A stretch of DNA of 61,904 nt. It comes from Syntrophomonas sp. (GTDB lineage: Bacteria; Bacillota; Syntrophomonadia; Syntrophomonadales; Syntrophomonadaceae). Position 1 is the first letter of the stretch. Each line of letters begins with the position of its first letter. Of this stretch, positions 7,859-16,584 are shown piece by piece. Location: positions 1-61,904 of the forward strand of contig JAENYG010000021.1 in the NCBI GenBank assembly GCA_016841875.1, in the 5' to 3' direction. The notes under the pieces were generated by a model. It had not been told where the DNA came from and did not search any database. It saw nothing but the letters and a program-made list of their open reading frames with translations. A program made the position numbers and the translations under genes.

Positions 7859-8206
7859 TCAAATCAAATCATCAATTTCCCTTAAAATCATCAAAGCATC
7901 ATCTATCTTTTGTTCATCGACTGATTTCACTTCGTTCAACAATATAAACACTTTTTCTAGGTGCTCCCGGGTGAGCGAAAATCGCTCCAGCAGGCAGAGC
8001 CGCTGTTCATAATCAATCAGGGCCTGTTCTGCTCTCCTTAACAGGTCATAAACACCCTGCCTAGATATCCCCATACTATCTGCGATTTCAGACAGCGACC
8101 AGTCATTTTCATAATAAAGATTCAGGGCATCCTGCTGCTTTTGAGTAAGCAGCGGCCCATAAAAATCTTTAAGCATTATTATCTTCTCAGTCTTTTCAAT
8201 CATCAT
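7859..8206 (-). CDS. ylxM: YlxM-family DNA-binding/SRP-associated protein
   Basis: The 115-residue protein has a sigma-region-4-like helix-turn-helix: LLTQKQQDALNLYYENDWSL, then EIADSMGISRQGVYDLLRRA. YlxM is the usual gene upstream of ffh and has been linked to SRP function in streptococci. The ATG at 8206 follows GGAG by 6 bases. It is the first gene of the minus-strand operon, whose promoter is at 8247-8275. Confidence 0.9.
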   Translation of the reverse strand: MMIEKTEKIIMLKDFYGPLLTQKQQDALNLYYENDWSLSEIADSMGISRQGVYDLLRRAEQALIDYEQRLCLLERFSLTREHLEKVFILLNEVKSVDEQKIDDALMILREIDDLI

Positions 8207-8220
8207 AAGCTTCTCCGTGT

Positions 8221-8240
8221 GTAAAGTAAAATTACTTTAC
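8221..8240. promoter_or_regulatory. Operator-like palindrome at the ylxM transcription start
   Basis: GTAAAGTAAAATTACTTTAC has perfect 9-base arms and a 2-base centre. More GTAAAG/TTTAC half-sites follow at 8243-8253 and around 8289-8310. The palindrome covers the predicted +1 region of the ylxM operon and lies upstream of the divergent degV promoter. A dimeric repressor could control both units. I cannot name the regulator. Confidence 0.55.
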
Positions 8241-8246
8241 TTGTAA

Positions 8247-8275
8247 AGTTTACTCATATTAACTGCCGGTGTCAA
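8247..8275 (-). promoter_or_regulatory. Sigma-A-type promoter of the ylxM-ffh operon
   Basis: On the minus strand, TTGACA (8275-8270) and TAAACT (8252-8247) are separated by 17 bases. Transcription would begin near 8240, at the edge of the palindrome. Confidence 0.75.
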
Positions 8276-8293
8276 GAAATCAATGGATTTACC

Positions 8294-8322
8294 TTTACCA
8301 TAATGTAAATTATATATAGAAT
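8294..8322 (+). promoter_or_regulatory. Likely degV promoter
   Basis: TTTACC (8294-8299) and TAGAAT (8317-8322) are 17 bases apart on the plus strand. The region contains further GTAAA/TTTAC half-sites. The degV start is about 58 bases downstream. Confidence 0.4.
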
Positions 8323-8379
8323 AATATAAGGAGCATTGTGTCATAATAACATAAAATAATATTTTAAAGGAGCAGCTAT

Positions 8380-9225
8380 ATGAAAGAAAAAATTGCACTT
8401 TTGACTGATAGCATGTGCGATCTACCCAATGAGTTTATACAGAAGTTTAAGGTAAAAGTGCTGCCAGCCAAAGTCGTATATCCAGATCATGAATATTCGG
8501 ACCGGGTTGAGATTCAGCCGGAAGAGGTCTACAGCCGTATGCCGGAAGAAATACCCACTACCTCTCTGCCCTCCCTGGATGAAATCAAACAAGCTCTGGA
8601 AGAAATAAGGAGCGAGGGATTTACTCATGTATTGGCAGTTCACATATCCAGTGGACTCTCAGGCACTTTCAATGCGGTCGAGTTTATATGCCGGGATGTT
8701 CATGATTTAACTATCAAGGTCATTGACTCTAAAACCCTCTCCATGGGAACCGGATGGATTGTCCTGGAAGCCGCCCGCAATATTAAAAATGGACTCAGCT
8801 TCGAAAAAGTAATCGAAAGAGTACATAAGCTACAGGAAAGCGCCAGGGTATACTACATCCTGGAAACCCTGGAATATCTGCGCCGGGGTGGGCGTATCGG
8901 TAAGGTCGCTGCCGTGTTGGGTGAATTTTTGCATTTAAAGCCAGTTATATCGGTAGGAGAAGACGGAAAATACTTTACCTACTGTAAAGCTAAGGGGCGA
9001 AAAAAGTCTATCGAAAAACTGGTGCAGATTGTAGAAGCTGCTGCCAGTGAAAAAGAAATAAATCTTGCTGTAGTTCATGGCGGGGCGCAGCAGGAGTGTC
9101 AGAAGTTAGCGGAGCGTCTGCGGAAACTTCCTAATATTAAGGAATTAATGAGTTCGGATATAAGTCCAGTTTTAGGAGTACATACCGGCCCGGGTTTACT
9201 GGGTGTATGTTTCCACGAGGTATAA
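8380..9225 (+). CDS. DegV family protein (FakB-like fatty-acid-binding)
   Basis: The 281-residue protein has the DegV pattern: a DSMCDLP start, TSLPSLDEI, HISSGLSGTFNA, DSKTLSMGTG and EYLRRGGRIGKV. Family members bind a fatty acid. Those that pair with FakA present it for phosphorylation, feeding exogenous fatty acids into phospholipid synthesis. No fakA is seen nearby. The ATG at 8380 follows AAAGGAG. It is divergent from the ylxM operon and followed by a terminator. Confidence 0.9.
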   Translation: MKEKIALLTDSMCDLPNEFIQKFKVKVLPAKVVYPDHEYSDRVEIQPEEVYSRMPEEIPTTSLPSLDEIKQALEEIRSEGFTHVLAVHISSGLSGTFNAVEFICRDVHDLTIKVIDSKTLSMGTGWIVLEAARNIKNGLSFEKVIERVHKLQESARVYYILETLEYLRRGGRIGKVAAVLGEFLHLKPVISVGEDGKYFTYCKAKGRKKSIEKLVQIVEAAASEKEINLAVVHGGAQQECQKLAERLRKLPNIKELMSSDISPVLGVHTGPGLLGVCFHEV

Positions 9226-9242
9226 TTCTGCTCGGTTTTCAC

Positions 9243-9273
9243 GGGTAGCTGACCTGTCAGCTGCCCTTTTTTT
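9243..9273 (+). terminator. Terminator after degV
   Basis: GGGTAGCTGA and TCAGCTGCCC form a 10-base stem with one mismatch around CCTG, followed by seven T residues. A second hairpin with a T-run on the plus strand (about 9350-9368) lies inside the 3' end of the convergent permease gene and may act as back-up. Confidence 0.85.
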
Positions 9274-9334
9274 ATTTAATCAACCTTTGCAGGGCTTATT
9301 TCTCAGGTCATGATAAGTATATGTTAAGGACATA

Positions 9335-10432
9335 TCACCGAACAGCCGCTCTAGAAGCGGTATTTTTTTTCTTATAGATTTTGCCTGCAATATAAATGAT
9401 CGTAGGGTAGAGAATATGTATAGGCAGGGAATGAAATGGCAGTACCCGGACCTGTCGGGAAAATACTTCTATATCGGCAGCAAGCATATAGCTGGTAAAT
9501 ACTACCAGGAGCAGCCCCACAGGCAGTATAAGATACCGCATATCATCCCGATCCAGTAATTTTTGCACTCCCAGTACCAGGCCTTGGTACCAGATAAGCA
9601 GGGCAAAAAAGCCGGTTATGAATAGTAATCCAAAAAACATCATGTCAATACGTTCAAAAGTACCCACTTCCAATAATCTCAACGCTTGATAAGTCGGGTA
9701 CCTGGTAAATTTAGTAATCTCTGCTCCCAGTATCGAAACATTCAGGACACTTCTTATCACCAGGATTAAGGCTCCGATAAGATACCCGGTATAAATTGCT
9801 CTTCTTTTCTCCGCCAGGTCACTTATGAAGGGAAGATACATGATCAAGACACTAACCTGGGCAAAAGGCCAGTTAGCCGCATATAGACTTCCAGCCATTA
9901 CCGGTTTCCAGTCTGCCAGTACAGGTGTGAGACACGAAAAATTTGAACCAGACACAATAGATATAGAAATACCAAGTGCTAAAAATAAGGCTACTAACCA
10001 TACTAACAAGTCCGCCAGCCGAGCTACCGCATTGATGCCTTTGTATATACAATAAGCAGCTAACAAAATAAGAATGCTGTAATGTATTTGTCGCTTCAAA
10101 TCCAGTATTACTATGTCTAAGAAAATGAATAGATCATAGAGATAAAAAACAGTAATAACAAACAGCAGCCAAACGTAAAATGCATTCAGTATCCTGCCGG
10201 CAAATTTACCCAGGACCAGTTCACTAATATCCATCATATTCCTACCCGGAAACATTATTTGTAAAGTAATAATAACAAAAAGAATATACATGCCGACTGG
10301 AACTGCTATCAGAGTCGATAACCAGGCATCTCTCCCGGCAATGCTCTCCGGCATATATATTATGGCAGTGCCCAGGACCAGGAAAAAAGTCAGGAAAGCG
10401 GCCTGCCGGCTTGCTATCTTGTTCTCGTTCAT
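9335..10432 (-). CDS. Spore germination receptor B subunit (GerAB-type permease), second copy
   Basis: The 365-residue protein has about ten hydrophobic segments and belongs to the spore permease branch of the APC superfamily. The start MNENKIASRQAAFLTFFLVLG and the segment GTAIIYMPESIAGRDAW are typical of GerAB/GerKB. B subunits carry the germinant-binding site in the inner membrane of the spore. It is the last gene of the seven-gene ger operon. Its ATG overlaps the stop of the small upstream gene (ATGA). Confidence 0.88.
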   Translation of the reverse strand: MNENKIASRQAAFLTFFLVLGTAIIYMPESIAGRDAWLSTLIAVPVGMYILFVIITLQIMFPGRNMMDISELVLGKFAGRILNAFYVWLLFVITVFYLYDLFIFLDIVILDLKRQIHYSILILLAAYCIYKGINAVARLADLLVWLVALFLALGISISIVSGSNFSCLTPVLADWKPVMAGSLYAANWPFAQVSVLIMYLPFISDLAEKRRAIYTGYLIGALILVIRSVLNVSILGAEITKFTRYPTYQALRLLEVGTFERIDMMFFGLLFITGFFALLIWYQGLVLGVQKLLDRDDMRYLILPVGLLLVVFTSYMLAADIEVFSRQVRVLPFHSLPIHILYPTIIYIAGKIYKKKNTASRAAVR

Positions 10433-10677
10433 GGCTGTATCTCATCTCCTACTTGCAGTAATGACTGGAAAGATTCTGCCAGGGGATCAAAGCTGTACAA
10501 TATCTGATTGGGATTGGGCAGCATCTCGCTGTGCAAATGATATGCTATCCCATAAGCTGTAGAAAGAAACAGCAGCAGGGTAACGATCATTATATCCTGG
10601 TAAGCCTTACTTTTAAGTAATTCAGGCAATTCCAGGATTACAAACAGGGCAATAAAAATAACCAGGATCAACAGCAT
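10429..10677 (-). CDS. Small germination-operon membrane protein (D-type), copy 2
   Basis: The 82-residue protein has two hydrophobic segments: LLILVIFIALFVILELP, then IMIVTLLLFLSTAYGIAYHL. Genes for small two-segment proteins (D subunits) are known in some Bacillus germinant-receptor operons and alter germination rate. Position between a C and a B gene supports that assignment. Sequence identity to known D proteins cannot be judged here. A similar gene is at 11870-12079. Confidence 0.75.
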   Translation of the reverse strand: MLLILVIFIALFVILELPELLKSKAYQDIMIVTLLLFLSTAYGIAYHLHSEMLPNPNQILYSFDPLAESFQSLLQVGDEIQP

Positions 10678-10695
10678 TATAAACTCCTTCCCTAT

Positions 10696-11853
10696 TTACT
10701 GAAACTGAAAAGCAGAATCGCTCATCTGACTTTTCCTCAGAACCGCCTTCACTTCAATACTGCTGGGGATATGAGAAAATACTTCATCCCAGAGAGGATC
10801 TACCCTATCCCATACATCCGGTTCATAACGCCAGGTACTTAAGCCCCAACCCAGGATATCACTGTTAAGAGCCTGGGCTTTCTGGATACAGTGTTTTACC
10901 TGTTCTTGTATTTGAAGCCGGGCCTGATTTTCCAGCAGGCCCCGGTTGGCCTGGGAATAGATATTGGTGGTACCTGCCTCCTCCAGGAATTTCAACTCAC
11001 AGTATATTGATACTTTCATCCTCAGTTGGCCCCCCTGGATCTCAGGCCGCATTTTGCTATCGAAGCTGGTAACCTCCAGGGTGACTGAATCTACCCCTTC
11101 CACAGGATTTTCTATTACAATCAACCCTCCATCTTTCCTTTTAGCTCTCAGGTAATGGTACCCCTGACTTTCCATCTCATTCAGAGAACCGATCACTTTA
11201 TTACTTTTCACTACTGCCATACCCTGGAACTTGATTTTTTCCTGTCCGGATGCTTTATCGATAACCACCTGTGGAATAACCGGCTCTATTCCCGGGGTCA
11301 CCATGTCCTCCAGCAGTTCCCCGGTCTGAATGGGAACATAATAACCAAGATCTTTTTCTATCATTTCCACCTGCTGGCTTATGCATCGGGCCGAACAACT
11401 GCCAAAGGAGTTTTCATCCAGTACTTCCAGCACCTCTTCAACAGTTGCATCATGAGTAACAAACACATAGGTTTGAAGCCGGGTATTCCTATTCCGGATC
11501 AGGAAATCGGTTACATGAGTCAAATCCTGATCAGCAAGGTTCTCCCCTATGAACATGGTATTGGAATGTATCCATAAAAATATACGGGGAAAATATAAAA
11601 ACATATTGCGGGCAGCCTCTACTGCGGTATTTCCAGTTCCCATCACAGTGATATTGTGGGTCGGAGCAGCCTCTCCGGTTTCCGTTCTGGGTATTGGCTC
11701 CGTTGTTTGGGCATAAAATGCCAGCTGGCCGTTTTCTAACAGGTCTACACTGAAATTCTGGGCTACTACAGCATCGTTAATTTCCAGCAGGTTATAACAC
11801 CCCGAGTGTAATGGCAGCAGGATTAAAATAATTAATATTAGTATCCGTTTCAT
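10696..11853 (-). CDS. Ger(x)C-family spore germination lipoprotein, copy 2
   Basis: This is a GerAC-type lipoprotein of about 385 residues. A signal peptide ends in the lipobox LHSGC, so the mature protein would be lipid-anchored on the outer face of the spore inner membrane. The conserved N-terminal motif ELND-like (LLEINDAVVAQNFSVD) and the C-terminal SDILGWG segment are GerC hallmarks. I chose the ATG at 11853, because AGGA lies 8 bases upstream. The open frame continues to 11901, overlapping the previous gene. Confidence 0.88.
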   Translation of the reverse strand: MKRILILIILILLPLHSGCYNLLEINDAVVAQNFSVDLLENGQLAFYAQTTEPIPRTETGEAAPTHNITVMGTGNTAVEAARNMFLYFPRIFLWIHSNTMFIGENLADQDLTHVTDFLIRNRNTRLQTYVFVTHDATVEEVLEVLDENSFGSCSARCISQQVEMIEKDLGYYVPIQTGELLEDMVTPGIEPVIPQVVIDKASGQEKIKFQGMAVVKSNKVIGSLNEMESQGYHYLRAKRKDGGLIVIENPVEGVDSVTLEVTSFDSKMRPEIQGGQLRMKVSIYCELKFLEEAGTTNIYSQANRGLLENQARLQIQEQVKHCIQKAQALNSDILGWGLSTWRYEPDVWDRVDPLWDEVFSHIPSSIEVKAVLRKSQMSDSAFQFQ

Positions 11854-11869
11854 AGAAACCATCCTGTTT

Positions 11870-12079
11870 TCACAAACTTGTCCATCGAGAAGCATTATCA
11901 ATCATAGCCTGCAATGGGTTGACCAGGGGCCACTGGAAATACTGGGCCAGGGTGAGATAAATTCCAAAAATAAATACCAAGGAAAACACCAGCAGTTCTT
12001 TGCGCCAGGTATTTCTAATCAGAGATGGTACTTCCAGGATAAGGATCACCAGGTACACCAGAATAAGTGTCAAAATCAT
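11870..12079 (-). CDS. Small germination-operon membrane protein (D-type), copy 1
   Basis: The 69-residue protein has two hydrophobic segments: LTLILVYLVILILEVPSLI, then LLVFSLVFIFGIYLTLAQYF. The EVPSLI/ELPELL turn after the first segment is shared with the gene at 10429-10677, so the two look paralogous. A GGAGG ribosome site precedes the ATG. It lies between the two GerC genes. Confidence 0.75.
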   Translation of the reverse strand: MILTLILVYLVILILEVPSLIRNTWRKELLVFSLVFIFGIYLTLAQYFQWPLVNPLQAMIDNASRWTSL

Positions 12080-12112
12080 GGTTTGCCTCCAAAATGTCTT
12101 TAGTACGGTAGT

Positions 12113-13261
12113 TTACTTGAGGACCATCGACCTGTCCGTCAAGTATGATCTCCTTATATCAAATTTCACGGTAATCTCTGCATTGATACCGGGGAATATC
12201 TTATCCCAGTCATTCTCTGCCTGCTTCCATAAATCAGGATCCCAACTGTTGACCATATTGCCCCAGCCAAAGATGTCGCTGCCTAATTTTTGAGATTTGC
12301 TTATACAGGCCTTGATATCCGCTTTGATAGCTTGTTCAGTCAGGGTTTCCAGGACAGGAATATTTTCCAGGCTCAAAATATCTGCCGAGGATGTCTGTTC
12401 ATAGTAGTTCCCCTCACCTACATATTCAATCTTCATCACGATCTTTCCATCTTGCAGCTCAGGTTTAACTATAGTCTGTGACCTGGTCAGTTCCATAGCC
12501 ACCATGCCGGGATCATCAAAGGGTGCAGGTATATTGATGATCCCTCCCGCCATGCGCCCTGGAGTGATAAAGCGAAATCCCCTGCTTTCCCTGGAGTTTA
12601 AAGACCCTACCATTCTTCTGCCTTTGAAAACTGCAGTACCTTCCAATTTAACGGTTTTTCCATTGAGGCTATCGAACAGCGTGACCTGAGGGGCGACAGC
12701 TTCTATACCGGGAGTTGAAAGCTTATTGAGAAATTCATCGTAGGTAACACTTTTATAAATACCGATCTGGCTTTCCTGGTTTTTGAGCATCTTGGGGATG
12801 GCCGATGCTGAAAGCGACTCCATCAGCACCTCGGTGTTAAATATATCTTCCGGGGAAGCAGCTCTAGCCACAGCTACCACAGAATTTTTTCTGATACTAG
12901 GGTTGCGAAGACTGGCATCAGCCACCAGGGCCAGGTCAGTCTTGGACAGCTTCTCACCTAAAATTATCAGATTCGCCTGTGACAGTAGTGGTTCCCGGGG
13001 AAAGGAGAGTCCGATCTTTTTAAGGCTTTCATTGAAGGATCGGCCGGTTTCAGAAACTACTTTAAATGGCGGTCCAGATGAGCTTGAACTCTGTCCTGAA
13101 AGTGCAGGTTGAGCCAGCTGCAGCGAAACTTTCAACTGCTGATCCTCCAATTCCATACCTATGCCGGCAACAATGGCGGCGTCATTCAATTCCCGGGCAG
13201 CACTGCAGCCTGAGCCTGCCAGCACGATAATAATAAGGCCAATTATTCTCAATAATTTCAT
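12113..13261 (-). CDS. Ger(x)C-family spore germination lipoprotein, copy 1
   Basis: The 382-residue protein has a signal peptide and the lipobox LAGSGC, followed by AARELNDAAIVAGIGMELED, the typical start of mature GerC proteins. SDIFGWGN near residue 340 is the conserved C-terminal motif. The start codon overlaps the stop of gerA (ATGA), showing translational coupling of A and C subunits. Confidence 0.9.
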   Translation of the reverse strand: MKLLRIIGLIIIVLAGSGCSAARELNDAAIVAGIGMELEDQQLKVSLQLAQPALSGQSSSSSGPPFKVVSETGRSFNESLKKIGLSFPREPLLSQANLIILGEKLSKTDLALVADASLRNPSIRKNSVVAVARAASPEDIFNTEVLMESLSASAIPKMLKNQESQIGIYKSVTYDEFLNKLSTPGIEAVAPQVTLFDSLNGKTVKLEGTAVFKGRRMVGSLNSRESRGFRFITPGRMAGGIINIPAPFDDPGMVAMELTRSQTIVKPELQDGKIVMKIEYVGEGNYYEQTSSADILSLENIPVLETLTEQAIKADIKACISKSQKLGSDIFGWGNMVNSWDPDLWKQAENDWDKIFPGINAEITVKFDIRRSYLTDRSMVLK

Positions 13262-14823
13262 CAGCTGGCGTCATCCTTTCCGTTCCCCTGGCGGATTTGA
13301 TTCAACATCCCTTCTAGATAAGGACGACGGCGATTCACAAACCAGGGTCGCCTTACCATAATATCTGAAATTTGCGATAGATCGAGAGGAGACAGGGGAG
13401 CTAGATAAGGAACTCCAAAAGATGTTAAGGATACCATCCTTATAAGCACTATTACCAGTAAAATCATGATGCCTAAAAAGCCGAGCATAGCTGAGGCAGC
13501 CAGGAATCCAAATCTCAGAATGCGGACTATGAGTGAAGCGTTATAGGATGGCGAAACAAAGGAAGCTATTCCGGTGGCAGCTACTACAACTACCATAGGA
13601 GTTGATACCAGACCGGCCCTGACTGCGGCATCCCCTATAATTAATGCCCCCACGATGCTGACCGCAGGACCAACTGCTCTCGGCAGACGGATACCGGCTT
13701 CACGCAGCATTTCGAACATGGCTTCCAGCAGAAACGCTTCGACAAATGATGGAAATGGAACCCCCTCCCGGCTGGCAGCTATAGTTAATAAAAGAGCCGT
13801 GGGAATCATTTCTTGATGGTAGCTGATCAAGGCCACATAAAGAGATGGCAAGAGCAGGGATATCCAGAAGGCTGAAAAGCGCAGTAGTCTAATCAAAGAG
13901 GCAGGAATAAAATGAGTATAGTAATCATCCGGTGAAGTGATATACTCACTGAAGGTGGTAGGTAATATGAGGGCCATAGGGGAACCGTCCACCATGATGC
14001 AGATTCTTCCTTCCAGCAGCTGCCCGCATACCCGGTCGGGCCTTTCAGTATGCATTACCTGAGAAAAAAGGGACTTAGTGTCATCTACAATAAATTCCTT
14101 GATATAGTTGGTGTCCAGCACTCCGTCAATATCGATTTCATTAATGCGCTTTTTTATTTCTTCTATCATCCCAGCAGGTGCTATGTTTTTTATATAGCAC
14201 ATGATCACATCAGTTTTGGTTACCCTTCCCAGCACAAAGCTTTCTATCTTAAAATTGGTAGATTTCAACCGTCTTCGTATTTGAGCTGTATTAAAACGGA
14301 GCGTCTCATTGAATCCTTCCTTGGGGCCAAAGATGACCACTTCATTTTCGGGAGCAGTGATACCTCTGGTCGGCCAGCTTCTGGTGCCAGACACTATTCC
14401 ATCCTCATAACCGTCTATTAATAACGCGCTGTCTCCAGAGCTGATATGATGGCAAAGCTCATCCCAGGTTTTAACGGCCTTCATTTCGGCCGGGGATATT
14501 ATTTTGTTCTTTATTTCTTCAAAAATATCCTTTCCTGAAAGGTCGTCATCTTTCGTATCCAGCATATCCATGCCCAGTAATAGGGGGCGCAGTATATTTT
14601 GTTCTAGTTCGTCTTTGTTAACCAGACCGTCAAAATAGATCACCAGCCCTCTAGTCTCAGGACTGCCGAAACTAAAATCTCTCATCACAATATCTGAACA
14701 AGAATCAAACAATACATTAAGTGCCTGCCGGTTATCCTCCAGGGATGAGGAAATTTCTGCTTTTATAATTTCCTGCGGACTATCTGCCTGGTCTTGTTCT
14801 TCTTTGCTTTTTATATAGCGCAT
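13261..14823 (-). CDS. Spore germination receptor A subunit (GerAA-type)
   Basis: The protein of about 520 residues has a large soluble N-terminal domain and a C-terminal membrane domain. SFVLGRVTKTDVIMCYI, EGRICIMVDGSPMALILP, EGVPFPSFVEAFLLEAMFE and GALIIGDAAVRAGLVS are strong GerA signatures. A subunits of this type can form ion channels on germinant sensing. I start at ATG 14823 with AGAGGTG upstream; the frame extends to 14898 without support. It is the only A subunit in an operon with two B and two C genes. Confidence 0.92.
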   Translation of the reverse strand: MRYIKSKEEQDQADSPQEIIKAEISSSLEDNRQALNVLFDSCSDIVMRDFSFGSPETRGLVIYFDGLVNKDELEQNILRPLLLGMDMLDTKDDDLSGKDIFEEIKNKIISPAEMKAVKTWDELCHHISSGDSALLIDGYEDGIVSGTRSWPTRGITAPENEVVIFGPKEGFNETLRFNTAQIRRRLKSTNFKIESFVLGRVTKTDVIMCYIKNIAPAGMIEEIKKRINEIDIDGVLDTNYIKEFIVDDTKSLFSQVMHTERPDRVCGQLLEGRICIMVDGSPMALILPTTFSEYITSPDDYYTHFIPASLIRLLRFSAFWISLLLPSLYVALISYHQEMIPTALLLTIAASREGVPFPSFVEAFLLEAMFEMLREAGIRLPRAVGPAVSIVGALIIGDAAVRAGLVSTPMVVVVAATGIASFVSPSYNASLIVRILRFGFLAASAMLGFLGIMILLVIVLIRMVSLTSFGVPYLAPLSPLDLSQISDIMVRRPWFVNRRRPYLEGMLNQIRQGNGKDDAS

Positions 14824-14948
14824 ACCTTCACCTCTTTGTAAATCAACTGATATATCCTTATATCCCCATATCCCCCATAGTTTTAGCCCTGCCCTCAAGA
14901 TCTATGCACTTCACACCTCTAACCAGTAATAGGTATAAAACGAATCCA

Positions 14949-16079
14949 TCAGGCAGTATTCCCCATCTGGTCATTTTGGCCCGTGTTCAAGACCTGTTCG
15001 TTCACTGGATAAGGTTTGAACAGGGTAATAAAAAATATTATCAGCGGAATGATAATAAAGAACGCCCCTTCTATTATTGGAATCAAACGCTGGGTAACAA
15101 CCAGCAGTTCCAGAATATTAGAACTTATCAATATAGAGATAATACCAATCATCAGCGAACTCGGTGCTGCTAAAAATTTATAATCTTTTAGGCCAAATAA
15201 AATTTGAGTTGAATAGCAGACCATAAACCAGGCCATAATTGTGGCTGCAAAAATCCCAAGTATCCAGAAACCAATGAAAATGATATCTATATTCTGGATA
15301 AAATTGCCTATATTAACCAGGGTCACCATGCTGAAGGTGGGAAAAGTGAGGAACGAAGTAATGATGCCCCCAAAAGTCATTATAGTAGCCATGGTAGTAA
15401 GTGTGATTATTATTATGTAGGTCCACAACGCCTTGACCATGATCGAAGCCACCTGGCCTTTTTTCTCGCACCAGAACCCCAACGTCAATACAATAAATAA
15501 CTTGCTGACCACAAACATGGTACTTCCTATCGAGAACATAAAGAGCTTATAATCAACGTGCCCAACCGGCAGCAGCCTCTCTGTATTCCAGTGGGGGCCC
15601 AGGATCAATACCAAAATAATTATTATGAATGGTAATGCAATTATCAGTATGATCTCGTGCAGACGCGCTATATTGACGATACCCGATCTTATCCCAATTA
15701 CCAGGGCCAGGAGTAATACCCCAATATGAATGCTTATGGGCGTACCTGGCAGCACATTGGTCTCTATAAAATCGGTAAAAAAACGAAGCGTGAAGCTGGT
15801 CAAAAAAACAAAATAAAGGATGTAAAAAAAGCCCACCATGCCACCCAGGTATTTGCCCAGATGTTCAATTAGCAATTGCGGAAATGGATAACGGCTTTTC
15901 TTCAAAATGTAGTTAAAAACAAAAATCATAAGATAACCGGGGATGATACCAAGAAATGCTGCCAGCCAGGCATTTTGATTAACCAGATTAGTCAGTATTT
16001 CCGGTATCTCAAGAAAAGCCAGCGGGGAAAGGAACAAAAATAACATGGCGTAGAGCTGAAAATTGCTTATCCTTGGCAT
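14949..16079 (-). CDS. Spore germination receptor B subunit (GerAB-type permease), first copy
   Basis: The permease of about 376 residues has ten hydrophobic segments and the GerAB start PRISNFQLYAMLFLFLS. The order B-A-C at the head of the operon differs from the classical A-B-C. The ATG at 16079 has GGAG 9 bases upstream; ATG 16085 is too close to the ribosome site. The operon promoter, presumably forespore-specific (sigma-G), was not identified. Confidence 0.88.
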   Translation of the reverse strand: MPRISNFQLYAMLFLFLSPLAFLEIPEILTNLVNQNAWLAAFLGIIPGYLMIFVFNYILKKSRYPFPQLLIEHLGKYLGGMVGFFYILYFVFLTSFTLRFFTDFIETNVLPGTPISIHIGVLLLALVIGIRSGIVNIARLHEIILIIALPFIIIILVLILGPHWNTERLLPVGHVDYKLFMFSIGSTMFVVSKLFIVLTLGFWCEKKGQVASIMVKALWTYIIIITLTTMATIMTFGGIITSFLTFPTFSMVTLVNIGNFIQNIDIIFIGFWILGIFAATIMAWFMVCYSTQILFGLKDYKFLAAPSSLMIGIISILISSNILELLVVTQRLIPIIEGAFFIIIPLIIFFITLFKPYPVNEQVLNTGQNDQMGNTA

Positions 16080-16584
16080 TAACATGTTCTCCTTCTCAAG
16101 AAACGTTATTACCCCTTTACCCATACTGGGTATCAGAGAAGCACAAGGCAGAACTCCTCTTTCCTGCAAGTACCGCACTCAGTATGCATGAGGCTGATAA
16201 TCATTAGTTTATCCAAGAATGTTAGATATATCCTGAAGAAGTGGGTGAATAATGGGGAGAGTGTCCAAATGGCCTTGGACAAAAAATGGAGTCATGAGAT
16301 TACAGCATATCGGACACTACAAAATGGATCCTATCGAGTAATCAAACCGTATTTATAATCATATCATGACATAAACTGAGGAATCCAATCCATCAGGGTA
16401 TAAACATAAATTCCAGCCCAAGAAACTACATTTTGTAATATATTCTTTCACTATTCTCAAAATGTATTTATTTAATCATTTTGTGCTGCAAAAAGTTGAT
16501 ATATATTCGACTAATATTTATATGCCATTTATTTCCAGTATATTATACTTCTTCTATATGCTTTATTAACGGAGGGTGGTCACC
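16080..16584. other. Intergenic region upstream of the ger operon
   Basis: This is an AT-rich divergent intergenic region of about 500 bases with no gene. The only clear structure is the palindrome TGTCCAAATGGCCTTGGACA (16262-16281), with 7-base arms, about 180 bases upstream of the ger operon. It lacks a T-run on either strand and could be an operator. No convincing sigma-G or sigma-A promoter could be fixed. Confidence 0.35.
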
